This document shows positions 33,693 through 46,617 of a DNA stretch of 64,000 bases, in pieces. The DNA is from Stramonita haemastoma (taxonomy: Eukaryota > Mollusca > Gastropoda > Neogastropoda > Muricidae). The stretch spans positions 32,129,348-32,193,347 of the forward strand of contig CM060334.1 in assembly GCA_030674155.1 (NCBI GenBank). The letters are read 5' to 3'. A program made the translations under genes and the position numbers. A model generated the notes under the pieces. The model had not been told where the DNA came from. It searched no databases and saw only the letters and a list, made by a program, of their open reading frames with translations. Within the stretch, counting starts at the first letter, position 1, and each line of letters starts with the position of its first letter.

Positions 33693-36548
33693 TACCCCTG
33701 GAGATCATAGTGTGCCTTGTAGCCCATAGAACACAGTATCACAACCCCAGGCCAATTTGATGCATCACTGGCCAGGTAGGTATATACCCAATTCCTACAG
33801 GCTCAGAAAGGATGCATCAAAGGTCTTTCCCAAACTGTGGCTACTGGCAGTGGCTAATACTACAGTATTAAACAGAGAACAAGCTACATGATATTGATAC
33901 TTTGTTATACCCTCAACTCAAACATCAAATACACCCCCTTCAGTACATGCAGTAAGAACAGCCACAGTTACTGTAATTCAGGGACAATAAGCTGCAGGGT
34001 TTTTTCCCCTCGACATCAAACCCTCTAACTTGTGCCTCGGTGAAAATGAAAATTCAAATTCGACATACCTTAAATTAAAATCAGGATTACAATCATTGAG
34101 AAAAACTTCTATATGGATTTATTTTTAGTTTTGTTGCACAAACAACCAAGTCATTGGCACTGCTGCATGTAGTTTTTACCAAGTAAAAGCTTATGACATA
34201 AAAAAAAAATTACTTATTCTCCTAGCCAAATTTTCTGTCTGTAAACTTTTCTACTGAAATCATTATGCCATCCCAAGAGGGTTGACTCCAGGTTTGGGTT
34301 GACATTTAGACCCCCCCAAATAGTGTGTACTATTTAGAAAATACAGCCTGTCAGGGAATTGTATTCCAGAATGGACACTCCACATACAAATTTGGAGCCT
34401 AATGGAGCTCAATAGGAGCTCAATTTCCTACATTTTAAATCCTCTTCCTAAGAAATATTGCACTGTACAAATTTCCTACATTTTAAATCCTCCTCACCTA
34501 CATTCATGTATCTCCAATACGAAATATCAGACATAGTACTACAAATTTTTCAGCAATTTCAGTAGTCTACGTCTAACAGAGACGTGGGGAACAATACAAA
34601 AAATGCACTATGACCACACAGAGGCTGAAGTGGAACAGCCAGTGAAGGCCCTTCTACCATATCCTGCCAATCCATGGATGTACCATGCCTGGATATTCGA
34701 AAATCACCCATGAGATCTATGATTCTCCATGACATAAAAACCACTGGCTCAACATCCCCCCCCCCCCCCCCCCCCCCAATTTTTTTTTTTATCAGCGTTT
34801 AAACCAACACCCTCTACTGATAAATATCAGACTATACCAAACATACACATACCTACAGAAATGAGGTAGCAATCAAATCACACCTAGGATGAAAAACTGA
34901 TCCAACAAAAAGCAAAACCAACCAACCACAAATATCAGTCATAAAAACACCACAAGACCAGCGGATACCTTCATCTCTGCCTAAGGATAACTGCTGATAT
35001 GGACAGAAAAACAGCATTTTTAAGTACATCACCCACCTCTCACAAGCCACCTTCCTCTCATGTTCTCTCTTATGGGCACCTTGAAATTATATCAGCAGTA
35101 ACAGAGCCCCAAAACAAAAACCTTCCAAAAGTTCCACAATATCAAACGTACATTGGACACAAACTTATTTTCTAATTTTGGAGAGTAATAAGAATTTCTT
35201 TACAGCTCAAAAATACAGAAAATGGATATCGTTTAAATAGGTATCACTGGAATGTCAAAAACAAAACCATTACATACATGAAGTGGTTGATTTTCACAAA
35301 GGGCATGAACACAGCCTCAAATGAACACATACCATGCTTCAAAATGTCATTCCCTCTTTTCTTTTTTTCCTACAAGCATCTCTTCATTTTAAATCAGAAT
35401 AAGGAATCGTGTCTCCATATTTCAACTCAACTCCTCATCCAAACTGCCTATATACTACACACACTCGGATAAGACAACTGCTTGGAATGTAATGATCAAC
35501 ATCTAATCAATCAGGAGCACTAGCTTGGCTCATCTAACATCCCTTCTACAAAAAATTATGCTTTTACTACACGATGCAACAACTCTCAACTTTTTCAGTG
35601 CTCTGTACCAACATACTGAACACTGATTCCATAACCACAATATATCACATGTTTACCAAAGTACAGAACATCCAAATGCCTTTAACAACATCACTGTATG
35701 TCTGTATCAACACCATTGTAACAATGAAATTCAAGACCTCACTGAATGGGTCAACATATTTACAAGATTTATACAATAAGAGCTCCATGATTGATGATCA
35801 TACTTTACATCTGTCACAATACACGGGATATACTGTTAACACTCTCAAAACACAATATCTTGACTGACTGATATTACGTTTCAAAAGCTACCACATACAC
35901 CATTTCTACAAAAACATTTCTGAATGAAATGTGATTAATGCACATAGAAACTTCACCCCGACTGATTCACCAAACGCACAAAAGAAAAAAACAGCAAATC
36001 GCCTTATTGCCCTTGATCATCAAAAATTACTCATGATAAAACCAATAACTTGCAAAGAAAATGCTCCCTGCAAGGACCTAGTTTCCATACTGGGTGTCTG
36101 ATCCACAGCAGCGTCATCACTTGAAGCATCAACTTCTTACAAATCAACCCACAACAGAAAGCAAACTTGCTGCACATCCACACTTGCCTCACATGATAAG
36201 GGAGGAGATAAAGGCTGATGCCAACAACAACAACAAGGAGGAGGAGGAAGAGAACAACGCAGGAGACATCACAGACAGATGTGGTCAGTGGAACCAACAC
36301 AATGATCACAGGGTGAGAAGCCTTGTTGCCCGTCCTAACCCCCAGTCCTGACTTGTGCTTTCAAGATGCTCACTTCACAAATGCTCACCAGACAAAAACT
36401 TCTGCTAAATGACTCGGCCCTGCAAGCAGTCAGTGCTATGCAAGGGGTGCAACAGTTTCTCTTCTTATGGAATGGGGTCACTCCTGATATGTAATGCTAG
36501 TACCACCCACAGAGAATCTTTGGCCTGTCTTAAATATTATTTCACATT

Positions 36549-36646
36549 GTATTGCAATTGAGAGGCAGAGAATATGTATTCAGTACAAAAATGTACATGT
36601 ACATTTTTGTACTGAATACATATTCTCTGCCTCTCAATTGCAATAC
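36549..36646. repeat. Perfect 98-bp palindrome
   Basis: The two 49-base arms (36549-36597 and 36598-36646) are exact reverse complements with no spacer; the centre is tgtaca|tgtaca. Pairing stops at 36548/36647. A zero-loop perfect palindrome of this size is unstable in most cloning hosts and unusual in genomes. Confidence 0.95.
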
Positions 36647-37022
36647 TTTTTCATTGTACTACAATTCCTTCAACAACCCACATGTATGTAAACTAAACGG
36701 GGGGGGGGGGGGGGGGAATTGGCCTTCTGGTCAGAGCACTGCACTTGCCATTTGACAGCCCAGGCTCAAACCACCACCAAGATGCCCATTCTATAAACCA
36801 AGGCACACATATTAAGACCCGTTTTGCCTTTCCAAAGAGTAGGCTATTTATGCATAATCCCCAAAGTCTTTCATTGTGGTCAAAAACGGTCACAAACCCA
36901 AACATCTTGCCAAAAAAAAAAAGACTCTCAAGCCAACCTTGTCAATGGAATCCACTGACTGAAGGCGCTCAACCTGAATTTCCGGCATTACACACAATGG
37001 CTGTCAACTGCATTGTGCACTG

Positions 37023-37991
37023 ATAAGCAAGTGGCCAGTCTGACAATTCTGTTGGGTTCTTGTTGTGAACATCATCCTTATCCTGCTTTGTCCACTCAAA
37101 GATGCTGACAACAGCACTCTCCTTACTGGACAGGCATGAGCCTGCCACTACACTATTTTGGAAATAAGCAAACAGCTCGTGAAATCTATGTGCATGTTGT
37201 GAGAGAATAGATCGTTTCACTCGTTATACTTTTTGGCACAACTCTTATGCTGTGGTATCTATTGGTACCTACCAATTTAGTCAGCAAAAGAATACATTAA
37301 AGACTAAATATCCACATAAGGAAACCGAAAGTTAAATGATTACTCTTCTTGTTTCTGTCATTTCAAAATCAATACCTATAGCACCAATTGCAATTTGAGT
37401 CCAGTGGCAAATCTTTGCAGGCTATGTGTTTTTGCCTTGGTTTGTTGTTTTCAACTCTGACAGACAAAAGTAATCAAGCTGGGCAATCAATAGATGACTT
37501 CCAGAGACCTACTGTGTATGTGCCGAAATTAGTAATTACCTTCATCAGACACTTATCTGTTACTCATTTTTATTTACTTTTTCTCACAAAAATGTATTTC
37601 TTGTTATAATCATCCCCAAAGAGAACACTTTCAATAAATATACAAGCCTTGATTTTTAAAGTGGTTTTTGTCACAGGTTGTCATTTTAGGTATTTTCTAC
37701 AGAATTCAAGGTCTTGAATCTAATTTTTCTTTTTTTTAATTTAAAAAAACAAAACTATTGAAAATTGCCACTACAGAATTCCTTTTAAAAAGAAGGAAAA
37801 TCAATGTCAACAACCACAAAAACATTCATCCTCGATAGCTTGCGCATTTTCTTTCAACTTTTACACACACAAACACACACACACTCTCTCACGAGAAAAC
37901 CCATCACCATTCCACCTCCATGTGTCAATAAATCTAAGCTTTTGTTCACAACAAGAACCCAACAGAATCGTCAAACTGGCCACTTGCTTAT
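37023..37991. mobile_element. Candidate element with 48-bp terminal inverted repeats
   Basis: Bases 37023-37070 (ataagcaagtggccagtc to the tgttgtgaac end) match the reverse complement of 37944-37991 at 46 of 48 positions. The interval between is about 870 bases without an ORF of note. This suits a small non-autonomous DNA transposon or an inverted duplication. No flanking target duplication was convincing, so the class stays open. Confidence 0.55.
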
Positions 37992-40900
37992 GCTCAACAG
38001 CCCTTTAGGAAGTTTTTGTGTGGTGAGCAGCTGTGCTAATTCCCCTCTTGGTACCGGGCAGACAGTGAAGAACAAGGTCACAACCTGAAGAAGCAAGGCC
38101 AGGCCTGCCACAACATGGGATGAACTGCACCGTTCTACAACACACACGGGAACCATACACACAACATACACACACACACACTACCGGATCAGAACTCTAC
38201 TCAAGGGAACGCAGCAGTGGAACAACTGCAGTAGTCAAATCTGGCAAGACTCGCCTATCATTATGCATAAAGTTCAAACAGCCAATCTCTTGCTCTTCCG
38301 AGTCATTCGGGCATCATGTGAGAGCAGTGATGAATACTGGGGTTCTTAGTTGCTTTTTCCTTCACAGTTTCTCTATACTTTGAAGCTCCACACACAGAAA
38401 CAATGAACTGTGGAACAAGATACACATTCACCAACACAGAGCTAAGAAAAACCAAATACTGCTGTAATCTCACAAGGGAATACTACAAAAACTACACTAA
38501 AAAAAACAAAAAAACTGCAACTCTAAGCTGAAATCTGCCATTTGTCTCTATCACATGATTAAACCAGGAAAATCTAACAAATCAAAAACCCACCCTTACA
38601 ATTTTTTTTCAAGTCACCATAAACCAAATTTCAATAATTGGGATTTTCACCAAGTATGCTGTTCTCTAGTACACCACTCGTACAGGGGCACAAAAAAGTC
38701 TTTTTAAAGTGACACACACATAAAGCTATCAACAGGCTTAACCGATACAGTTAAATTGAAGCACCTGGAGTAGGTTTGTTCTTATTCACAACAATCGTCA
38801 AAAAAAGTACAACACAGCCACATGGAACAGATTTAACAGAATCTCCTGAAAATGTGGCTGAAAGGATGAAAAAAAGCTCATTAGCTACGTAAAGCTGTTT
38901 GAAACCTGAACATACGCGATTGCTTGTTGACTGCATACACCATGAAATTCCAATAAAACACACACACACACATATATATATATTGGATTACCTTTAGCAC
39001 ACAATGAAAGAGTTTGTATAAATATCAACTGGATATCAATAATTTTTTTTTTAAATTCTATCAGTGATTCAAATAAGCGGTGTAACTGCATTCTTGTCTA
39101 TCATTATTTTCTACTTTTTCTTCCTGATTACTACCTCCAGAACTGGGGGGAAAAAAAGATATACAATGTTCCCGTCTTTTCTTAAATTTTTCTTTTGTCT
39201 ATTCTAGAGGTAAGAATGGGCAAAAAACTGGAAAAAAATGTGGCAGGGGTGTGGGAGCCTAGGTGGCCACCAAAGGGGTCTGACAGGCAGTTCCAATCTT
39301 CCCATCTTGGTTATACACATCAGTGCCAAAACTATGATCAAGCTACAACAAAAAATGGTCTCCATATAACTTCTGAATTAATGTTGGCCACAAGAGCCTT
39401 TCTACACACTGTCACCTTGTCACGCCTAGCTAATTACAATGGCTGAAATCCAAGTCCATACATGGTATGCTTTAAAAAAACATGGGTGTAATCCTCTTTA
39501 TTTGGATTCTTTGTAATATTTCGAACAGGTGGCAACTGACCTATGAACTTCGAGGAACTAACAGAGCGCTTGTTCAGAACCTCTGACAGTTCAGTGAATA
39601 AATCAATGAAGCAGATACCGTATATGAAGACAGACATTGGATTATGATTGATCAATGTGAGAACCATCCAAGTGAGAACAGTCTTGTTGGGATCTTAACA
39701 GCCCAGACTTACTTAAACAGTACTGTATCAGCTGAGTTTGTCAATGACTACAGCACACTTATATCTACATGCCTTATTCCATTCTGCTGCTTTCAGTAAA
39801 TGGGAAAAAGAAATGATGAGAAACTGAATCAACAAAAATGTGACAAGTTAAACTAATCTGATACTCATACAAAAGGCATTTAACATTTTGATATCAATTT
39901 TTGTTCGATTTTCTTCAATGCTCATGAGGAAGCTGGTTTTTTTCGTCTAAATGTCCTGGCGATGAGACAAATAGCAAAAATGAGAGGAAACACATACGTT
40001 TATTCACTCATCTATCCCAGAGAAAATAACAAACCGGCTAATGATACGACAAAAAAATTATCAAAAAACACTATCTAAGAAAATTATAAACCCCAAACAG
40101 CCTCACCTGAATACACATTCCACTAGCACACATAAATTATGCACATCAATATTCGCAAACTATACACAGTTTTTGTTACAAGCCCAATACAAACCTAAAC
40201 AGAAGCACCTAAATGTGTAGCATTGCATACAATTCTGAAGGCATAGCATCACTGTCGTCTAAAGACACACCCCACACTCACATAACACAACTTTCTACCA
40301 GACAAGAACTGCACACAACACCAACCACCTCTTCCTCTCCTTGATGGGAGGGCCAGAGACATACTGGGAATGCGTCCACTGTTGATTTTCTTGGCAGAGT
40401 TATTGCTCTTAGAGGATTATCCCCCTCGTTAGTCGCTAGGGCCTTTAGGACATTTACACTTTTAATTCCCCCCCCAATTTTCTCTGTACTCACATACACA
40501 ACACTAATCTAACGACAACAAAGCCTTTATCTCTTGGAATGAAAACAGGGCATTACGGACATGCATCCCTTCCTCTTCTCTACAAGTCTTGGCCAGTACA
40601 TTCCAGCACGGACTTTCTACCTTTGAAAGAAGTTTTTTCTTTTTGTGTAAAAATCGTTCATCACACAACTGAGTATAATAAAGTAATGGACTATACACAA
40701 TGAGAAGAGAAAAAAAAGGAAGAGTATCATCAGCTGACAACAACCAAATGTCCATGTGTAGATAGATAGCACCCCAACCACATCGACACTGACCAAGGTG
40801 ACTGGTGGGCTGGCGCCAAACACAGATAGAGAGATAGAAGATGCCCTTCCTTGTGGTTTGACTCGTTTCACTTCAGTCACTCCACACCTGCAAACCTGTC

Positions 40901-41371
40901 CACACAAGCACACCACGTTTTCTGCTCCTTTACCTGTACACTTCTGCGTCACTGTCATTATCACAGGAACCCAGTCTGTCCTACCCCACCCCGTTGTGTT
41001 GTGACGCTACAGCCAGTGAATCCAGTTCTGTGCAGGCAAGGGGCACAACATGATGTGAAGAGAACTATCCACACGTCCAGTACGTAGGGAACCGACCACC
41101 ACAATGTCAGGAGGTTTCCACCACAGTCAACTCACAAAACTTCGCATTTCACTTTCTCTTCCATCGCAAACAACCGCTGACACAATCCATGACAACTACT
41201 CTCTCTCTCTGTTTTTTATTCCTCCTCCCGAACATTCAGAAACACCGCACTCCTCCCCATTCAAACTACTGGTCACCACACCAACTAACCAACAGACAGA
41301 CAGAAAGTTGGACCCCCTGTGAGTGGCAGAAACTAAAAACCGTGCCCAATGTCTCGACAACACACAGAGAC

Positions 41372-41578
41372 TCAGATGAAGTGATGGGTCATGACCTCTT
41401 TCTCCGGGAGGTGTCTGAACTTGATGGAGCCGTCAGCCCCGCAGGAGAAGAGGTGGTTGCTGCTGTTGATGGCCACCTGCGTCACCCCCGACGTGGCCCC
41501 CACGTTGCGGAAGAAGGTGCTCTTGCTGTGCTCCCCGGGGAAGGAGAAGCACAGCTGGTTGGAGTTCATGGCCCACAC
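41372..41578 (-). CDS. DMXL: DMXL/rabconnectin-3-alpha last exon (final WD40 blade, stop)
   Basis: Acceptor cgccag at 41584-41579 on the - strand; phase 0; 68 codons and then tga at 41374-41372. It encodes VWAMNSNQLCFSFPGEHSK, then STFFRNVG, then NHLFSCGADGSIKFRHLP and a short tail. The EHxKxxxFRNxG and LFSCGADG blocks are, from memory of the family, the hallmark C-terminus of DMXL1/DMXL2 proteins. These are about 3000-residue WD40 scaffolds that, with WDR7, promote V-ATPase assembly on endosomes and synaptic vesicles. The preceding exon at 42405-42532 joins in phase. The last exon is followed by no further coding sequence. Confidence 0.88.
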   Translation of the reverse strand: MWAMNSNQLCFSFPGEHSKSTFFRNVGATSGVTQVAINSSNHLFSCGADGSIKFRHLPEKEVMTHHFI

Positions 41579-41629
41579 CTGGCGACACAGACAGGTTCAG
41601 ACATCAGTGTCACAGCGGGGTTAAACAGT

Positions 41630-41802
41630 GAACTTCCAGTGAAAATAAATAAACAGTGTAAGGAAGGAAAGAAGCAACAAACAGCTAGCAATTCATCCCT
41701 CATGCTGGTGACAGGGTTAGGGACAACTTCCAGTGAAAATAAACAGTGTAAGGAAGGAAAGAGGCAACACGACTGCTAGCAATTCATCCCTCATGCTGGT
41801 GA
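41630..41802 (-). repeat. Two-copy tandem duplication next to the last DMXL exon
   Basis: The block starting 'acttccagtgaaaataaa' and running through 'acagtgtaaggaaggaaag' and 'agcaattcatccctcatgct' occurs at about 41632 and again at about 41728, with a few differences. It lies in the intron about 50 bases upstream (on the - strand) of the last exon's acceptor. Confidence 0.9.
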
Positions 41803-42404
41803 CTCTATTTGTGTGCGTGTGTTTAGCGCTTTGTTTCATTGCATCGATGATTGTGTTTGTAGTGTCGTGAGTTGCACTGCAGTAGTATATTGAATTTTAA
41901 TCAATGGATTGTTTTGCACAAATTTCTAAAAAAATCATTGGGTATACTGTGAAATGAAGTACACAGAACAGCTTTCTATGTACTTTCTATTACCACAAAA
42001 TCGTTTCTATCCTCATTACGTATACACAACAAACAAAAAGGAAAGGCCAAATATCATGCAGGTAGATTGGTCTCTACAGTCAATACAGTTCAATCTATTC
42101 CAAGCAATTTGAACTGCACAGTGATATGTTTAAAATAAAACCTCTAGTACTCAGTAACAGATTTGCACAAAACGACAAAAATACATGAAAAAATCTTGTG
42201 TAGAAAGTTGAATGCCGTTTTTAACATGTCAATAATGTTATGTCATCATTGTTAACTTTTGTAGACAAAATAAAACATTTTAAAAAATCTGAGTGGGGTT
42301 TGCATGATTGTATTCTGTATAAAAGACAAAACACACAAAAAAAGTCCCCAAATTCCTCCTACAACAGACAAAACATCTTGCTTCTACCTCATCTTCACAC
42401 ATAC

Positions 42405-42532
42405 CTTGATGTCCCCTTCTGAAGAGCCCGTGACGTAGTACTCCTCCTTGCTGTCCACAGCCAGACACTTGATGGCCGAGTCATGGGCCTGGAATGTGTT
42501 CTTGATTTTCCTCTGTCGCAGATCAAACTGAC
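42405..42532 (-). CDS. DMXL: DMXL exon: WD40 blade (QAHDSAIK)
   Basis: Acceptor ccctccag at 42540-42533 and donor gtatgt at 42404. Its first two bases complete a Cys codon begun in exon 43137-43226; 42 whole codons follow, ending in phase 0 for exon 41372-41578. It encodes QFDLRQRKIKNTFQAHDSAIK, then VDSKEEYYVTGSSEGDIK. The sequence contains a canonical WD40 strand pattern (QAHDSAI...YYVTGSSEGDIKVW, the final VW supplied by the next exon). The FDLRQR...TFQAHDSAIK string is a well-conserved DMXL block. Confidence 0.88.
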
Positions 42533-43136
42533 CTGGAGGGCTGTCAAGGACCATATCCAATTCTACGATTTTCCCTTCATGATCTGCTTCATTCTTTCAA
42601 CTGTGTAAATACATTTTCTCTAAAAAATTGAACCATTATTCATAGAATGTTTTAACATTATCCCTAATGTTGTGATGGAGAGAACCCCTCTTTCCCAGTA
42701 CTTGTGCCATGTGCGCATTTGTATGCTACTGTAACCCAGTAGCGGGTGATAGGAAGGGAAGGGTTAGTAGATGGTTAGTTACCACATAGCAAGTTATTTG
42801 GAGGGAAAAGGTTAAAATCAGTCAGCTCTTTTTCCTCTTTCCATTTCTTTTACCAATTTCTTTACCTTGGCACACACTCCTGACAATGTGAGTACACATC
42901 AATACATACAAGTTTTGAATATCAGCAAACTGCGGTCAAGGGTCTAGAGGGCAACAGTTATTTTACATTTCAGCTTTACTACATTACCCTGTGCACAAGT
43001 CATTCACTCTGTGCTTTGGTACGACAGTGCGCAGAGAAAAATGTCAGAGAATAGGCTGAACTCCCAGACAAATGTACTGGATAACAAAGCGAGACAGAAT
43101 TCAGGCCTAGGAACCATGTATGAAGTGAAAGGATAC

Positions 43137-43226
43137 AGATTTCTCCTCGTCGTCCTCCACTGATCAGCGTTTGACTCTGGGGGGCGTACACCACTGATGG
43201 ACAGCCAAATTCATGGCATGGAAATG
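43137..43226 (-). CDS. DMXL: DMXL exon: WD40 blade (LISGGRRGEIC)
   Basis: Acceptor gtgtgtgtgtgcag directly abuts the exon at 43226; donor gtatcc at 43136, which departs from gtragt. It starts with two bases completing an Ala codon, encodes FPCHEFGCPSVVYAPQSQTL, then ISGGRRGEI, and ends with one base of Cys. This is the expected DMXL order between the VCLWDTLLP blade and FDLRQR. The acceptor is a pure TG repeat rather than a pyrimidine tract. Confidence 0.85.
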
Positions 43227-43707
43227 CTGCACACACACACACACATACACACTCTCTGTATTGTTCCAGACAATGGGGGAAATGCATTCATATTTAAAAT
43301 GAAAATACTTTTGGTTATCAACAAAGATGAAACTGCTCCAATCAAAACATCATTCACTCTATCCTGAGTGTGAACCATAACTTTAATCAAAACCACAATT
43401 ACAGGTCCCAAAATCTCAACTTCATAAGCAATGTATTGTCTACAAAAAAAAGTGAGTAAATAATTTTCTTTACAAACATACAATAACAAAGAAAACAAAA
43501 AGGGAAAGAAAGGAGGAAAAACTGTTTTCACAATGCACTGCACTGCCTCAGGGTAACTGAATGTATGACATGTTCCTTTTTATTCCAAATAAAAGTTAAC
43601 TTGCAGAAACACTGAGAAGGTGACACATGGGTAACTCATGGAAGTACTGAACTGAAAAGAAACCCAGCACAAGACAGACCCCCTCATTCATTCCATGTGT
43701 GCCTTAC

Positions 43708-43852
43708 CATGCACCAGTGCAGAGCGTGGCGGCAGCAGTGTGTCCCACAGACAGACATTCTTGTTCTCCGAGGAGTACCCACAGGTGGCGATCAGGCTGG
43801 AGCAGCCCAGGAAAGCAAAGTCAGCCGTGGTCTTGTTGTGGCAGGGCAAACT
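43708..43852 (-). CDS. DMXL: DMXL exon: WD40 blade (NVCLWDTLLP)
   Basis: Acceptor ggtgtgtgcag and donor gtaagg. 48 codons plus one base. It encodes SLPCHNKTTADFAFLGCSSL, then IATCGYSSENKNVCLWDTLL, then PPRSALVH. The KTTxDFAFLGSSSLIATxG...NVCLWDTLxP run is a strong DMXL signature. Phase 0 with 44841-44918 and phase 1 into 43137-43226. Confidence 0.9.
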
Positions 43853-44840
43853 CTGCACACACCAACAGGGTGGTTAGTCATCAACACAATCATCATCATA
43901 CTACAAGTCAGGATAATACCAGATGACTGGTCAAGCAAATCCTCTAAGCAGTGAGATATCAACTGAGCTCTCCTCGTCACAGAATAAAATGGAAACAGTT
44001 TTGATGTAAACACCTATCTTGCTGCTTCTTCTGCCTACAGAAGTTTTCCACTTCCCCTACTCACAAATCAAATGATATGAACTGTGTATAACCAGTCCTG
44101 CCTATTCCAAGCTTTTCGAAACTGTGATCTCTTGCCATACTTGCCTAGATGCTGTTGTTTACAAGTTTGATGGATGAAATTGTGTTTGCCTAACTGATTG
44201 CAAAAAAAAAAAAAAGCATAATGATTCAATTTTTTGGTGGGGGCGGGTATACAACAGCATGAATACAAAAAAGCACCTGGCCCAGTCATAGCTGTCAGTT
44301 TCCCCAACTTTCAGTACCTCTCAGCTGCTAATTAATCCATCCCATCTGAGCCCAGAACAGCCAGCTGGTGCTACTTATAGCAGGAACTGACACACTAAAT
44401 TTAGCACTCTTGACTGAGTGATGTTGGATTTGTGTGCTGTGCAGTGTGTACTCTATTTATTGCACAATGCACGAAATAACATTTCTTGCAGTAATATATT
44501 TTTTTTTAAAGCAGAAATATATTTAATTGGTTTTTTTGTGTAGTGACTGTAGTGACACAAGTTTTCACAATGAATCAACTGTGTGACCTCACGGGAATAC
44601 TGGAAAGAAAACAGAGAAGAAACAGAAAGGACTTGGGGAAGGAGGGAGGTAGAGAATGCATAATTGGAGGGTTGGTAAGATAGGAGATAGGGTGAGGGAG
44701 AGCAAGATAGAGAGGAAGAGAATGTGTATGTGTACGTGTGTGCGCTTGCACATGCATGTGTGCACAAGTTCAAATGCCTATGCATGTATGTGTGTTGGTG
44801 CGGTTTGATGGAAAACCTGAATAAAACTGAAATGACTCAC

Positions 44841-44918
44841 CATGATAGGTTTGTTGAAGTTACTGCCCAGTCCTACTTGCCACAGACATATAGAGCCTTC
44901 CACGTCACTCACACAGCA
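44841..44918 (-). CDS. DMXL: DMXL exon: WD40 strand (GSICLWQVG)
   Basis: Acceptor gtggtttcag and donor gtgagt (good consensus). 26 codons, phase 0 at both ends: CCVSDVEGSICLWQVGLGSN and FNKPIM. It completes the blade begun in exon 45444-45574 and joins SLPCHNK of exon 43708-43852. CLWQVG matches the DMXL pattern (SLWQVG). Confidence 0.85.
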
Positions 44919-45443
44919 CTGAAACCACAAAAACATTTGTGAGGCACACCAATACCTTACAGAAGTATGTTGTGTAGACTTTGCTTAGAGAGTACAGGCA
45001 TGTTTCATTACTTTTCCATGAATAGTTTGTACATTGGCATGCACAATGAGTGTTTTTCTCTAGACACAATGGTTTGTATTAACCTGCATGTCAACAACAC
45101 TAAAATAACTATGTCATAAATGCTCAATATTATTGCATTTACTATATTCACGTATAAACACAACAGTACATGATACTTAGGGTTAATAATGTTAAGTTTA
45201 AGTGTTGTACTAAGGACCTTACTTTTTAGAAACTCAGGAATGAAGGGCAGTAAAGCTTTTCTGGGAGATGAAAAGGAAGGAAAGTAACAATTCACACCAA
45301 TGTGCAAACGAAAGAGTTCAACTAAAAAAATAGTATTATGGTTTCATCAATTCTATAATGTTCATTAAATTTTTTAATTACAGTTTTCCTGTAAACTTGA
45401 AAACAACTTCACTGAGTTAATGAGGCAAGAGTGACTGACTAAC

Positions 45444-45574
45444 CTTGTTGCCCTGTGCATTGAAGAGCACCTTGGTGACTTTGGGGAAACTGCCCGTGTG
45501 TCGCAGTGTGGTCACTGGCTGGTCATGGTTCCATTCCCACAGCCGCACACTGCCGTCAGCACTGCCTGTCAGGT
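45444..45574 (-). CDS. DMXL: DMXL exon: WD40 blade (GSADGSVRLWEW)
   Basis: Acceptor gtgaacag at 45575; the nearer cag at 45568-45566 would lose the conserved YLTG. Donor gttagt at 45443. Its first two bases complete Tyr; then LTGSADGSVRLWEWNHDQPV, TTLRHTGSFPKVTKVLFNAQ and GNK. A perfect WD40 unit. HPTxxYYLTGSADGSVRLWEW is a DMXL landmark shared with the previous exon. Confidence 0.9.
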
Positions 45575-45632
45575 CTGTTCACAAACATGTGTGAATACAC
45601 ACTCTGTCACTTTATCTTGCATTATGAGAGAG

Positions 45633-45633
<1 letters not shown>

Positions 45634-45712
<79 letters not shown>

Positions 45713-46153
45713 CACTTAAACAAAGTCTTTTCTTTCCATCTCAAGAAGTCACACACTAAACGTTTTCTTTTATCACTAAGGTTTTTTTTTTTTTTTAAAC
45801 ATATAAAAGTTGTTTTTTTGTTTTCTTTGAAAGCCTGTTCTTTGACAGACAAAGAGTCAATCACACTATCCTTAGATTTTCTTTACTTCTTTGTTCAAAA
45901 CATACAAACAGGAGAGGGCAGAAGGAGGTAGGTGTGTCTATCCCTTTCGTGTCCTTCATTGAAGTTCTACGGATTATTTTGGAGCAGATGTTTGCCAGTG
46001 ATGAATAACATCATTTTACAGTCAATAATACAACTTACTGATGTCAATTTACTCCTAGCAATCAATAAAAACAAATTTCATGCTAGTCATTTAAAATAAA
46101 AGTTCTTTTGATTCCTAAAACCACAGACTTTTGTCATTTATATGCACTGATAC

Positions 46154-46220
<67 letters not shown>
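45634..46220 (-). repeat. Two CA microsatellites in a DMXL intron
   Basis: (CA)n at 45634-45710 and at 46150-46220 on the + strand, i.e. GT repeats in the transcript sense. Between them is ordinary intron. Confidence 0.97.
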
Positions 46221-46226
<6 letters not shown>

Positions 46227-46617
46227 ACTCACACACAACCAACCATAAAAAAACACAAAAAACACCCCCAAACCAAAGTAGTTAATTCAGTCATATTATA
46301 ATGATAAGGTCTTTTCAGCCTGTTATCTTTTAGCAGATCAAGCTGAACAGATTACTTCTTTATTTTACTTTGTTTTTTCCCAGTTATGTACCTCCAAAAT
46401 GTACTCAGTTTCTGTTTGCTCTTATTTTCTGGAAAAAGAACAGTAACCCTTTTTAAAATTGGATTTTAACTAAAACCAAAACTAGCAAGTAAAAACATAC
46501 ACGAAACCCCCCCCCCCCCCCCCCCCCCCCAAAATAAACAGTAAACAAAAGTCCCCCTCCCCCAAAAGAAACAACTAAAACAAAAACAAATATCCCACAC
46601 ACACACGATAGCATACC

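Larger units (their letters stand above)
32451..34495 (+). repeat. Direct repeat of 'tttcctacattttaaatcct' block (3 copies)
   Basis: The block tttcctacattttaaatcct followed by cttcctaagaaatattg occurs at about 32452-32488 and again at about 34424-34460. A shorter third copy follows at about 34471-34491. The copies are almost identical and two kilobases apart, so they are pieces of a dispersed repeat or a local copy event. Confidence 0.75.
31200..41371 (-). other. DMXL 3' flank, probable long 3' UTR and intergenic DNA
   Basis: No coding exon is seen. The + strand becomes A/C-rich from about 31.2 kb, matching the DMXL introns further right and unlike the T/G-rich left half. Reverse-strand AATAAA signals occur nearest the stop at about 41216-41221 and at about 31270, among others, so UTR length is undetermined. 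The region contains the inverted repeats listed separately, a poly-C run at 34756-34777 and a poly-G run at 36699-36717. No RNA gene was recognised. Confidence 0.35.

Noticed and set aside
36094..36351. + strand frame with poly-Glu/Asn run
   Set aside because: Starts at GTG, no recognisable domain, low complexity from AAC/GAG triplets, and lies in the DMXL 3' flank.
41189..41779. + strand frame of 196 residues
   Set aside because: Antisense to the last DMXL exon and its neighbouring duplication; the - strand reading gives a WD40 sequence.
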